Shown: in pieces, positions 53,784-64,000 of the stretch
How the letters are laid out: each line of letters begins with the position of its first letter
Position numbering within the stretch: the stretch's first letter is position 1
NCBI GenBank assembly: GCA_013400115.1
Contig: VXBP01005118.1
Span: forward strand, 633,771-697,770
Origin: Rhinopomastus cyanomelas
Lineage: Eukaryota > Chordata > Aves > Bucerotiformes > Rhinopomastidae
Length of the DNA: 64,000 nt
Reading direction: 5' to 3'
Position numbers and translations under genes: made by a program
The notes under the pieces: generated by a model
Database searches by the model: none
What the model saw: the letters and a program-made list of their open reading frames with translations, nothing else
What the model was told of the DNA's origin: nothing

Positions 53784-54253
53784 GCAAGTGTCCTTTGAGC
53801 TTCCCAATTATAGTTTTGCTGAGGCAGATACCTCTACTGCATTTCCAGTAACTGCCTGCTCTCTTTGTTGCTCTCCCCCAGGAGGAAGGTATGCTGAGGG
53901 CTCGGATCCAAAGAGTTCAGGTTCCCCTGGGTGAGGCGCTGCGACCCAGCCAGCTCCCCCCATCCCGGCTGCCTCATATGTGGCAGCTGTCCCAGGGTGA
54001 GCAGTACAGGGATAGTAACTCTCGCGTTTGGGAGATAGAGCACCATCTCATGGTAAGGATGGTGGCAACAAAAGGCCATAGTCATGCCTGTTTGTGAAGT
54101 CATTTGAGATCCTTGAGGGACGGCAAAGGACTGTTACTTTGTTGAAGTCCATTAGCTCAGCCGCAGTAACTGTACACGTATTGAACTTTTCCTTGTCGCT
54201 TACAGCTTGGTGGTGTTGAAGAACTGCTGCTTAAACTCGTGCCTGGTGATTAA
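53676..54253 (+). CDS. MTCP1: MTCP1 (p13 MTCP1, TCL1 family AKT co-activator), 3 coding exons
   Basis: Joined exons give 327 bases, 108 codons plus stop, against 107 residues in human. The alignment to human, as I remember it, needs almost no gap: VGTPPVRLWVRRVGVYCDEH and RKTWLVAAEE, then LRARIQRVQVPLGEALRPSQ, PHMWQL, YRDSNSRVWEIEHHLM and GGVEELLLKLVPGD. The family folds as a small eight-stranded beta barrel and binds the PH domain of AKT, promoting its activation. In human it is a T-cell proto-oncogene when mis-expressed. The gene lies between the shared CpG-island exon and CMC4, so it is probably an alternative product of that promoter. Intron 1 uses a GC donor. The ATG has a purine at -3 and G at +4. 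Confidence 0.93.
53882..54052 (+). CDS. MTCP1: MTCP1 exon, coding part 2
   Basis: Encodes 57 residues, EEGMLRARIQRVQVPLGEAL up to EIEHHLM. Acceptor CTCCCCCAG, donor ATG|GTAAGG. Confidence 0.93.
54206..54253 (+). CDS. MTCP1: MTCP1 exon, coding part 3
   Basis: Encodes LGGVEELLLKLVPGD and TAA. Acceptor GCTTACAG. Matches the human C-terminus (GVQELLLKLLPDD). Confidence 0.93.
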   Translation, partial: LGGVEELLLKLVPGD

Positions 54254-54338
54254 TCTGGTATGTGTAGACATTCCCCCTGCTTTGTACAGTTCTCTGTTTA
54301 TTCCCGGCCATTCTTTAATGCAAATTTTTGTCTTTCAG

Positions 54339-54390
54339 GAGCAGTGGCTCTAGGAAGATGTCGTTGTATATTTTGTACAATAAATGATTC
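54339..54390 (+). other. MTCP1: Possible MTCP1 3' UTR exon with polyadenylation signal
   Basis: A donor CTG|GTATGT follows the stop at 54257/54258, and an acceptor TGTCTTTCAG ends at 54338. AATAAA lies at 54379-54384. The UTR could equally run on unspliced to the same signal. Confidence 0.5.
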
Positions 54391-55475
54391 TCTCTCCACT
54401 GAAATGCTGCCACCTCCGAGGTGGAAGCAGTTAAACAACACACAGCAACATCACACAAGAATTTAGGACAGGCAGTGAAGAGGAGTGTTGTGTCCAAGTG
54501 AAACATCAGGGGGAGTTCTAGGTAGGCAGAATGTAATTGCCCCGGGTAGATTTTGGCCAGGATGCTGGAAATAATGCCCTAGCGATACTGAAAAGCGCTG
54601 CGGGCTGCTAATCTACCAGAAATTTGAAAAGGAGTGCCTTCCCCTCTCGGCTGGGGCTGGGGCAGGAGCTGTGAACTGTTTCAGAGTGTCCCACCACTGC
54701 TTTAGGTAACAGGAGTGCTTTCCTGTAGAGGTCTCCCATCCAACTACTAGAGCCAGCAGGTTTTGCTCATCTTTTGATCTCTCACGGAAGGTCACAGTTA
54801 CAAGCGAGGATCACGCTGCAGAAAGTCGCATTTCCGTTTTCCAGGGATTTGAACGATGGAGCTGGCCTCCAGTCTGTTGTGGGGGGTTTTTTAGTAGAGG
54901 GGAGTCCCAAGAGACTTCTTCTGGAACAAAAAAAAAAAGCCCTCCTTGTCTTTATGGAACAACCACAACTAAGGTGTTTGGTTTGCTTGTTTTCCTATCA
55001 GTGCCTCCTCCAGCCGCAGTTACACGGCTGACACCAAATCCTCGGCTGTGTAGAGCTTTCAGAGAGGGCTTTCACACAAATACCTGTTGTAGTGTAAGGT
55101 CGACAGGCACAGAACTGTTATAATAAAACTAGTCAGCAATGTTAATTCGAATCATTGCTGGAATCTTTGTGCAACCAAGCAGAAAAGAACACATTCTGAC
55201 CAAAGAAAACAAAAAGGCCTTCAAGCCTGGCAGCATAAAACTTCTGTGTTCATTGTCCACATTGTTGTCCCTTAGCCAGACACAGAGCAGGCTTGTGTGT
55301 GTTGGCAGGCAGCTGCAGGCAGCCGTAGATGCTTTCTGAACTGTTGATGACAGAAAGGAAAGTCAGGAGTTCTTTAAAGCCATAAGATAGCTTTCGGGTG
55401 TTGTCTTGCCCCCTCTCCCCAACCCAGTCCCTGAATACTCATTGTTTCTACAATCATATTTTCCTGTCATTGTAG
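54391..55475 (+). other. Stretch between MTCP1 and CMC4, nothing recognisable
   Basis: No exon, CR1 or strong repeat. It is presumably intron of the CMC4 transcript. Confidence 0.5.
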
Positions 55476-55485
55476 TTCTCTGAGC

Positions 55486-55543
55486 ATGCCCCAGAAGGAT
55501 CCCTGCCAGAAACAAGCCTGTGAAATACAGAAATGCTTGCAAG
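55486..55543 (+). CDS. CMC4: CMC4 exon, coding part 1
   Basis: The exon probably starts at 55476 after CATTGTAG. It encodes 19 residues and one base, with donor CAAG|GTACCC. The intron that follows is about 2.8 kb. Confidence 0.93.
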
Positions 55544-58491
55544 GTACCCAGTGTCATTTGCCTTTTTGGTGTCTTGCTATTTGGTGGAAGTTAATTCTCT
55601 TAACCCTGCTCTCCTTTCTTTCCTGAGAAGCAAGCAAGCAAGCACATTACCCTGTTGCAAAGCAAACAACACTAGGATGTCTGGTTTTAATAGAATTCCT
55701 TTGTGCTTGACTGTGAACACTTAGTGCAGAGCAGAGTGTTTGTAACAGTACTGTGCTTGTTTCAGTGTTCTCCATGCTGGTAGTGAGACCCATTTATAGT
55801 CCTGGGACTCGGCTGTAGCGGGGAGAGCTAGACTTTCTAATAAGCTCTCAGAGAGCGGGTAGTGAGGTAGCAGGTGGAGTACGTGAGAAGACTGCACACC
55901 TTTAGCTCCAGGGCTATTTTGAGAGCAGGAACAGGTTAAGTGTAAGTGATCTGGTCTCAAGGTACAAGATGCTTTCACTCTGGAGACCTTTAACAGCTCT
56001 TTTGTATTAGCTGAATGTTCTTAGAGGCAAGGGAGTTGATGTGGTAGTGTGTTTTGGAAGCCTGAGCTGGGGACAGCAGGCTTATCACTCGCAGAGGACA
56101 ATTGTGTTTTTAAATTCCAGCTGCTTTCCAGAAAAGACTTTCCCATGTGAAATTAATAAAAGAAAACATTTCTCTGTGCTAAGGCAGCTCAGCTCTATGG
56201 AAGAGTTCTCCCTCACTCACCTGGTGGAGCCCTTAGCCAACACACTCCATGAGAATAAATCATGTTGTTAGTCCAGGGACAGCAAGGCAGGAGTCTACTA
56301 ACACCACAGCTAAAATTAGCCAGGTCAGTTCTAGAGTAATGCATTACTGCCTTTAATTTATTGTCAGACAACAAGCAAGTTAGCTAAAATATAGCAGGGA
56401 GTGGGCCCTGCTGGGAGGCAGAGGGGTAACTGCAGGCTGCAGCAAACAGCAATTTAAATCCATGCAGTTAACACAACCACCCTGGTGGCTGTTGAAGAGC
56501 ACTGGAGGAAAAGCATCTGGAAAAAATCAGGAAATGTAGAAGTTAGTGGTAGATACCTGTCTTTCCCAGGAGTGTGTTTTGGAAGGTGTGTTCAGCTCAA
56601 AGTATGGGCTCAAACAACCCCCTTAGCCTCTGCCCAGCATTTGTTTGAGTACTACCTTTTATCCTCTTTATGGTTTAGGACGTTCTCCAATGTCACAAAG
56701 GGCTGTCTTCTCTCCCCAAAGTAAATGCACATAAAAAGTAATATTCAACCTTGTTTGGGTCCTATCTGTGACAATGTTAATAACATTCAGGGAAGTAATT
56801 CCAAGTGGTTTAACTGTGTGGCTTTGTGTGCAGATTTGATCTGAATGATCAAGTGTTAGCAAAGAAGCTCTTCAACTTGTAGACTCCCTGTCCACCACTC
56901 CTCTGGCTATCATTCTGGAGTTACTGCTGGTGTATGATGCCGTGGAGTTGTCTTGAGTTGCACAGCTGAGGATAGCAAAACAATTCTTCCCTCCAAGGAT
57001 CAATGTGATAGATCTATACAGAGCCTCAGTAGACAAATAAGCAGAGACAGTATGGAAGATGGAGAGTGGAAGCCACCCCTTTGGGAGGTGATGTCTTTTA
57101 AAAGGCTGGTTTTGGAGTGGGTCAGTGTTCCAAAAGATCTTCACTGCTTCCTCTGTGAGACCGAGTGTCTGCTGTAAATCTCTTTCGTCCTTTGCTGTCC
57201 ATGGTGTTTCTTACCATTGTGCTTTTCGTTCAGCCTTGGTAGATAGCAGGGTTTGTCTGTGTGTAGAAGCAAACCTGCACAGAGGGCTGTTACCATTAAC
57301 CAGAAGGCATTTGCTGCTGCTTTCTGGGGTCGCCATGGGTGCTGTGTTTGGCTCATATTAGGGTGCTGTTGCTTCTGTGAGTCTTTTCAAAATCAGCGGG
57401 GGCTCAGGAGAGGGTGCGTGCAGCTGTGTAGTTAGTAGCACACCCAAGGCAGAGTAGGTAGCCCTGCACACACTCCCATGCAGACCAGCAAGTAGTTATT
57501 AATGCAAGCACAGCCTGCTCACATACCTGCAGGGCTTCTCTCCAAGAGCCTGGTGGCCAGCACTGCAAAGCACTGTGGGCTTTGCCACCTCAGTTGACAG
57601 TGGCAGCCAGCTAAGCTGTAGGGCAGAAAGGATGCTGAACAGATCAGCTGCATCCTGCAGCGCTTGAGCCTGTCAGTGCTGTGAAATCTCTCCAAGCCTG
57701 AAACAGATGCAATATGGAGAAGGTAGAGAGGTGGGCCTAGCTGTACCAGGCACAAAAGCATGCGCCTAGTCATCCCAGGTCAGACCAGGAGCTTGCTGAG
57801 GCCTGTGTCCCAGAACTGGCAGTGTGCTTGCCCAAAACTTGCTACTAGTAGGAAGCTGGTATCATGCTCATCACCCCTTCCTTTTACAAATGCTGCAGTG
57901 CTGAAGGGTGTGCATGTCCCATTTTATACCAGAGCCTCTTTGGATGATCTTATATTTTATACTTAGCTGCAAACCCTGTAGTGATGTGGCAGCTGGGTTT
58001 TAGACCAGATCCAGCTTAAAAGCAAAAGAAAGTAAAGATTGAAAGACTGCAGTGGAGGAAACCTCATTCTTAGTGAGGTGTGGTGATGGCTAGAAAACTA
58101 AGGGACTGAAGATGCTCCCACTTGCAACAGCAAAGCTACCTTTGCATGGCTTTCGGCAGCTGAAACTGAAGAGGTATTTCTGTAAAGCATAGAAAATGAT
58201 CAAATGCTTGCAAATAGCTCCTGCTTTTGCTGCACAGCAGCTGAGGGGCTGAACTAGATGTGTGTCCTCCAGGGCCAAAACCTGTGACCCTTTGCAGACG
58301 TGGTGTCTCCTTGTTTTCCAGTGAACAACTACATGGAGTCCAAGTGTGAAACTGTGCTACAGGAAATGCGAAAATGCTGCGCCCGGTACCCCAAAGGCAG
58401 ATCCATCTGTTGTTCAGGGTTTGAGAAAGAAGAAAGGGAGAGAGAAAAGTTGAAGGCAGCTTCAGAAGGAATTCCTACTTCACCTCAGTAA
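55486..58491 (+). CDS. CMC4: CMC4 (p8 MTCP1, twin CX9C mitochondrial protein), 2 coding exons
   Basis: Joined exons give 228 bases, 75 codons plus stop, against 68 residues in human. The first helix has C7-x9-C17 (CQKQACEIQKC) and the second CETVLQEMRKC, the twin CX9C signature of Mia40-imported intermembrane-space proteins. Further cysteines follow in KCC and ICC, as in human. The N-terminus MPQKDPCQKQACEIQKCLQ is the same as human. The C-terminal tail (KEEREREKLKAASEGIPTSP) is longer than in human. Function of the family member is poorly known. It shares a promoter with MTCP1 in mammals and probably here. Confidence 0.95.
58240..58290 (+). mobile_element. Possible old CR1 3' fragment before CMC4 exon 2
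   Basis: GGGGCTGAACTAGATG followed by CCTCCAGGGCC resembles the terminal CR1 motif but is short and diverged. Confidence 0.35.
58322..58491 (+). CDS. CMC4: CMC4 exon, coding part 2
   Basis: Encodes VNNYMESKCETVLQEMRKCC, then ARYPKGRSICCSGFEKEE, then a charged tail and stop. Acceptor TTGTTTTCCAG. Confidence 0.95.
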
Positions 58492-59830
58492 CACAATGCA
58501 GCTCCAGCAGGTGCCAGAGCATGGACTCACCTGCAGAGCTCGTGTGTGGCTTATCAAGCTTTCTTTAGACTTTAAGGAAAGCCAGATTGCTCCTAGAACA
58601 CCCCATCCGGCACACCAAAAACTATACTGCAGAACCAACAAATGGCCTGATCAACAAACTTTATTTTCTGTACCAAAACATCATCTACGTGGTCTTTACA
58701 TCACACTCGTGTCTGTGAAAAGTCAAGTTGATGTTTTTTGAATGCTTCTCTTAGTCTAATCCATCCTTGCTCTAAAAATGGAGAATTGGAACCAAGTTAT
58801 TCTGGCTTCTGGAGCAACAGGTACGGGAAATAAGCTCAGAAGAGTGAGTGAGTTTAAGCATGACACACGAAACAAGCCCCGATGGAGCACAGCAAAGGCA
58901 TTGCTGCCATCATGCAGTAGTTGCAGACGATTGCCTGTCCAGTGGTTCAAGATCAAGAATGGGAGTCAGGTCTGGGGATTGTTCCTAGGTCTTGCATAGA
59001 TTACGAACGACTACAAGTTACTTTGCCTAAGTGCCTCACTTTCCCACTGGACAGACTTTTGGTTACTTTATATTTGAATTGCCTACACGCTGCTATTTGC
59101 ATGACAAAGACGACTCAGTAACTATTTCAGGGATTGCACAGGAATAGGATCTTTTGTAAACAAAAAGAAAAAGCAAAAAGCAATATTTGTTTGAAAGATC
59201 TGTTGATACAAAAGGTATGAGTTTATGTATAATTGAGCACCTCTAAGCAATATGTTACGAACTCAGTGTAGTTCAACTCATTGATACCCAGAGGCCTGTA
59301 ACAAAGCCCTGGGCTAGATCCAAGAACTGATTTAGGTCCTGCTTCCTGAACAAGCAGTTGTAGACACTTGTGTTAAACACAGCATTTCAGACTCACTCAC
59401 AAGCCAGATATACCTGGACCTCAAGAAGGGATTGCTTTTGAGAAGCTCTTACCCATGCAGTAGAATATCCTGTGACCTCTAGAAAGATCATGGTAGACAG
59501 GTTCCTGCATCACCCTTCAGAGCTGCTTAAGTCTCTCTGTCCCCTGTAGCAGGAGTCCAGGCACCTCAGTGGGTGCCAAGTCCATTACAGGACATAGGTA
59601 CCTACATATCAGACTGCAGATCCACTAGGCTCCTAACTCTGTCATTAGATCTAGCCATAAAGGACTTTTGTGCTGTGATCAAGTACAACTTACAAAATAC
59701 AGCTTCTGTAAAGACACCACTGTAGTCTAGGCACAATAGTTCAGTATATTGAAGCCTAGAAGTGCAAATTGTCTGTATTCACTGCTCTGAAATACCATGA
59801 TACAAAATAAATGACTGGAACAAAACATAG
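58492..59830 (+). other. CMC4: CMC4 3' UTR with polyadenylation signal
   Basis: AATAAA at 59806-59811 is the first good signal after the stop. The frames inside (58496-58741, 58778-58999, 58921-59121) show no family resemblance. Confidence 0.6.
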
Positions 59831-60439
59831 CCTGAGTCTGGTTGTTTACTGAGAATATAATGGAGGTATGAGCCAGGTAGCCTGGGGGCTATTCATAGTC
59901 TGAAGCTACATGTGATATCATCACATCAAAATAGAAACCGTTTGGTATTTTTATAGCTAGGACTCAAGATCAGAATAATTCAGGGTTAGCCTTCCCCTTC
60001 TACACCCCTGCAACCCCCACAAAGTAAACTAAAGATAAAATAGAGGGTTTAGGGTTCTGGAAAATCAAGAACATTGGTTGTCATGAAGCAGCTCAAAGTT
60101 TCCCTTTTGCTCAGTCTGAGCAGGAACATAGGAAAGTCACTAACAGGTGATAAAAAGAAGTACTATTTAGACTTCTGTCGTGCTTAGCAAAAAGAAAAGC
60201 CTCATCTCCATGCCCACTTCTATTTAAGTGGAAGAAACTTGCTCAGCAGGGAGGCTCCGAAGCCAAGCTGTCAGCAGAACCACCTCGTAGCCCAAAAGTA
60301 TCCCAGCTATTGGGAACATGGTTGACTGGTGTCAGAATCATCAAGAGAGGATTTAAGGCAGCCCATGTTTACCTGCGGAGAAGTGGGAAGGCCACTGGCC
60401 TCACCCCACCCAGCTGGCTGTAATGCGAGTCAGACTGGC

Positions 60440-61062
60440 TGGCCATGAGTCAAAAGCAACACGAAGGGTAAGCCAAAACCACACTGGTTCCCAACAGCAT
60501 CCTGGCCTGTATCAGAAATGGTGTGTCAGGCAGAAGTAGGGAAGTGATCATGCCCCTGTACTCAGCACTGGTGAGGCTGCAGCTCAAGTACTGGGGTCCA
60601 TTTTGGGCCCCTCGTTGCAGAAAGGGCATGGAGTTACCAAGGCCAGTCCAGAGGAGGACAACAAAGCCAGTGAAAGGCTTGGAACCCATATTATGAGGAG
60701 CTGCTGAGGGCACTGGGGTTGCTTAGTCTGGAAGAGACTCGGGGGGAGACCTTACCATTGTCTACAGCTACCTGAAAGAAAGCTGTAGTTAGGTGGGAGT
60801 TGGTCTCTTCTCCTAAGTCATCAGCAAAAGGACAGAAGGAACAGCCACAAGTTGTACCAGGGAAGGTTTAGAATAGATTTTAGGAAAAATTTCTTTACTG
60901 AAAGAGCGGTCAGGTATTGGAAAAGGCTGCTCACAGAAGTGGTGAAATCACCATCCCTGGAGGTGTTCAAAAACCATGTAGACATGGCACTTTGGGACAT
61001 TGGTTTAGTGGGCATGGTGGTGTTGTGTTGACAGTTGATGAAGGTATCTTCTAACTCTAATA
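60440..61062 (+). mobile_element. CR1 fragment, old
   Basis: CR1 in + orientation (CATCCTGGCCTGTATCAGAAA, then GTGATCATGCCCCTGTACTC, then GTTGGTCTCTTCTCCTAAG) to a decayed 3' end. An A-run follows. RT frame heavily broken. Confidence 0.85.
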
Positions 61063-61136
61063 ATTCTACTAAAAAAAAAAAGCCTAAACCAAAACAACCA
61101 AGACCAACCAAACAAATCCAGGCCTCACACACAGAG

Positions 61137-61142
61137 TTTATT
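61137..61142 (-). terminator. Possible polyadenylation signal of a - strand gene
   Basis: Forward TTTATT, AATAAA on the - strand, with TGTGTGTG-like sequence after it. In mammals FUNDC2 lies tail to tail with CMC4, so this could be its 3' end. I found no FUNDC2-like coding sequence up to 64 kb. Confidence 0.3.
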
Positions 61143-61852
61143 AGAGCAAAACTGTTTAATAAAATATCACTCCAATGAGCATTTACATACAATATATAAA
61201 AACACTTTAAAAAGCCTAGTGTGTTTTAAAACCTCTCATAACGGGACACCAGAGGTTGTTGAAACAAGATCAGCGGAGCAGTGGTGAGGAGAGGAGTGAA
61301 TACCTCATCTTGCCACTTGCAATGAAAATGCATTCCCACAGAGGTCGACTCAGCATCGGCACTTCCAGTGTGAGCCCAAAGCATCAAATGGTGCCAGCCA
61401 CAAGCCTGATATTGGTGTGGCAGAAAGACTGGCCAGATTCTGTTGTCCTTGTACTTTTCCTGCCTGCACACACGTCAAACTCAGCACGAATTTATCGCTG
61501 GCTTCTCTTCCAGCTGCAACCGAAGCATTTCAGCTCCCTCTCTGGGCCATCCCTCTCCATAGCAGGAAGTCGGGACTGTGGAGCAGAACCCAGTGCACCC
61601 TACACAGAAATAGTGACTGATTTGATCCTGAAAACCACCCCCAAGGTCAGTTAATTACTTTCTTTGAGCTTTGATGTTGGCAAAAGCTTTGTGGAGATTA
61701 GCACATCTCAGAAGTTGTGTTATGCAGCAAACCAGGAAAGGGGCAGCAACTGTTTTCCTACAGGAACAAGAGATCCCCTGCAACACAAACAACAATTCAT
61801 GCAGAGTCAGCCCCCCCGGTGCTCCTAAAAATATTAAAAGGCCCATCACCAT

Positions 61853-61930
61853 TACAGAATCCTCTAGGTTAGAAAAGACCTTTAAAAGTCCAACCATTAA
61901 CCTAACTATTCCAAGCCCATTGCTGAGTTG
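61853..61930 (-). mobile_element. CR1 3' fragment, older
   Basis: CAGAATCCTCTAGGTTAGAA, then AAGACCTTTAAAAGTCCAACC, is reversed CR1 terminal sequence of an old subfamily. It is cut short where a younger + strand CR1 begins. Confidence 0.8.
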
Positions 61931-61937
61931 CTAAATT

Positions 61938-62256
61938 TGAGGGGTGGGTGTCAGGAGGATGGCACTGGGCTGTTCTCGGTGTCATGTAGTGATAGGACAA
62001 GGGGCAATGGTTGTAAGCTGGAACATAGGAGGTTCCACATCAACCTGAGAAGGAACTTCTTCGCGGTGAGGGTGACGGAGCACTGGAACAGGCTGCCCAG
62101 GGGGGTTGTGGAGTCTCCTTCTCTGGAGATGTTCAAGACCCGACTGGACAGGTTCCTGTGTGACTTGGTCTAGGTGATCCTGCTGTTGCAGGCGGATTGG
62201 ACTAGATGGTCTTTCGAGGTCCCTTCCGATCCGTAATGATTCTATGATTCTATGTC
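61938..62256 (+). mobile_element. Young CR1 copy, 5'-truncated
   Basis: Runs from GTGTCAGGAGGATGGCACTG in the RT C-terminus (frame 61928-62173, VRVTEHWNRLPRGVVESPSL) to an ATTCTATGATTCTATG tail. Same subfamily as the 29.2 and 35.6 kb copies. Confidence 0.94.
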
Positions 62257-64000
62257 TGTCATTCCACTCCCAAACAACAATCTAGGGAAGATCTATTTGC
62301 TGTAACACATCACCCCTGCAGTCATGGATGGCTTTGAGAAAGGACAAAAGCCCAACTGCTACTTCATTCTCCTTGGACACGTACGGGAGAACAGGAGCAA
62401 AGACACTAACTTCTATCTCATCAGTTGCAGCAGTGTTTTCAGACATCCAGGCAGGAAAACATCAGCTAACTCCATGTGTTGCTACAGCGATGCTTCAATC
62501 TACAGAGCTGAAACAAAACGACTGGGATTGTTAAAGATCCCAGAATCTCTGGCAGAAGAACCCACCATCCCAACTCTTCCAGCAGCAATGGGGGCAGATT
62601 CCCATTTCTAGCCACACTTGGAGCAGAAGCAGATGATCAGAAAGGCATCACCCAGCACTGGCGATAGGGCGCCGAGCCAGGTGTTGCAGCCTGATCACCC
62701 ATGTGTGGCATCACTCCCTAGTGTATTTCCCACTGAAGGATGGGCTTTCACATAAACAAAAGATCCCTCCACATTCTTGTCAAGAACTCCTCGCAAGAAC
62801 TCCTGCACATACCAGCTGGAGGACACCAGCACACCGTGTAAGGCCCTACACTCTGGAAAGAGGTAATGTCAGGCCAATGGAGAAACCTCTAAGACCTCCT
62901 GCAGGTGAAAAGGCAGCCCAAAGGAGAGCTGCCACTGACAGAATTAAGCAAGCACTGTTTTTTTGTTGAAATGGTAAATGCAAGGGAGAAAGAACCACAA
63001 CCAAGGCAGCAAGTGTGGAAATGAGCCACTCCCAACACAAGCACAGCCTGGATTTCCCAACAGTTCTGTCACTTCAGTAGCTTGTGCTCTGCAGAGGCAG
63101 ATACCGAACAGCACTCGAGATGTCTCATCTTCCCTGCCAGCACTCTAGGGACAACGTACCATGAGCAGGGAGGCATTACTTGTCTACAATCCCATCCGAC
63201 AGGTCCTACAAACATCAGTCTGAAGCCCAAGGTGAATTACTGTAAGTGATAATTCAGGTACAGTTGAGGTGCCCTGCCTGCTCCAGCCAGCCTGACAGAC
63301 AGGTAAGTCAGGTCTGCTGTAAGCACGAGACAGCACCTCAGCATACTTCCAAGTCTGAGCACTCAGCTAGCAAGCAAGACAGGTGCTCTACAGTGCAGGA
63401 AGCTTGATAACTTTCACAACATACAATGAAGAAATGGCCTGAAGAGTCAGTCATGGTGCTCAGTTCCCATCAGCTGTGCTGCAATTCCAGTACAGGATAT
63501 AAATAACAGCAGAGGAGAAGCCAAACAGCTATATACGCGCAGCGCAATGGCAGAGGGAGGGCAGAAGAACACCAGGCACCACATGTAACATGACCTTGCT
63601 CCTTACCCACCTGTCCTGGACACCTGGCTTCCCTGACACTTTTGCATCCACCTTGCAAGGCAAGGACATTTGGAATCACACACACTATCTCTGTGTGGAG
63701 GGAAGCACAGGCTGTCCAGGAACTGAGGCCGAAAAAGTGCAAGCAGAGTAGCAGAGACCAACCATCATACACATGTACTGGCAGCAAATGGACATGTAAC
63801 AGCCCTGAACATCTGAGAAGCAGCACATTTAAGAGACTTATCTGCCACTACATGTTTATGAGGCTGCAACTCATCAGGAAATTTGAGACTAGCTGTATCT
63901 GGTGAGGAAAGGAATTACAATGACAGAGTGGGAGTAATAAACTTTCAGATGAATCCCAGCACCCCAGCAGCCCAAGTAGTGGAAAGAGTTGGAAATCAGA
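62257..64000. other. Right-end stretch with no assignable gene
   Basis: No exon of a known family. Several short open frames on both strands overlap one another. It may be 3' UTR or intergenic sequence of the next gene on the - strand. Confidence 0.5.

Noticed and set aside
53834..54103. 89-codon - strand frame over MTCP1 exon 2
   Set aside because: Antisense shadow of the real MTCP1 exon, which aligns to the human protein.
1..64000. CRISPR arrays, bacterial operons, tRNA or rRNA genes
   Set aside because: No regularly spaced repeats, no operon-like gene packing and no recognisable structural RNA were seen. The window is ordinary vertebrate DNA.

Overview
The window is vertebrate nuclear DNA, almost certainly from a bird. 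It holds spliced genes, CpG-island promoters and about two dozen 5'-truncated CR1 LINE pieces with the (ATTCTATG)n-type tail typical of avian CR1. By my rough boundaries CR1 covers about an eighth of the window. Several copies are very alike and keep readable reverse-transcriptase C-terminal frames, which suggests fairly recent CR1 activity. I cannot name the species.

Four protein-coding genes can be reconstructed exon by exon. Identifications rest on translated exons compared with human proteins as I remember them. (1) WDR44, + strand, ATG at 11838 and stop ending at 37950: 20 coding exons, 908 codons, CpG-island promoter at about 11.56-12.13 kb. (2) BRCC3 (BRCC36), - strand, ATG at 49570 and stop ending at 43731: 8 coding exons, 261 codons, complete JAMM motif. 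(3) MTCP1 (p13, TCL1 family), + strand, 53676-54253: 3 coding exons, 108 codons. (4) CMC4 (p8, twin CX9C), + strand, 55486-58491: 2 coding exons, 75 codons. MTCP1 and CMC4 probably share a noncoding first exon ending at 50033, inside a CpG island that also drives BRCC3 divergently.

Layout: 0-11.5 kb is non-genic, with CR1 pieces and a probable retroviral LTR on the - strand near 9.4-10.1 kb. 11.8-38.9 kb is WDR44. 38.9-43.1 kb is the spacer between the tail-to-tail WDR44 and BRCC3. 43.1-49.6 kb is BRCC3. 49.6-59.8 kb is the shared promoter, MTCP1 and CMC4. 59.8-64 kb has CR1 pieces and a possible 3' end of a - strand gene (FUNDC2 would be expected from mammalian gene order) whose coding exons I could not find.

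The most interesting sequence-level signals are in splicing. BRCC3 intron 2 is a textbook U12-type AT-AC intron interrupting the catalytic domain. WDR44 intron 4 and MTCP1 intron 1 are both GC-AG introns with the same strong donor core. All three are forced by reading frame. The BRCC3 protein lacks a segment of about 24 residues that I remember from the human protein. I found no CRISPR array, no bacterial-type operon and no clear RNA gene. The gene functions are separate: RAB11 recycling (WDR44), K63-linked deubiquitination (BRCC3), AKT co-activation (MTCP1) and a mitochondrial intermembrane-space protein (CMC4). The only thread I see is AKT, which binds MTCP1 family members and phosphorylates WDR44 at a motif preserved here.
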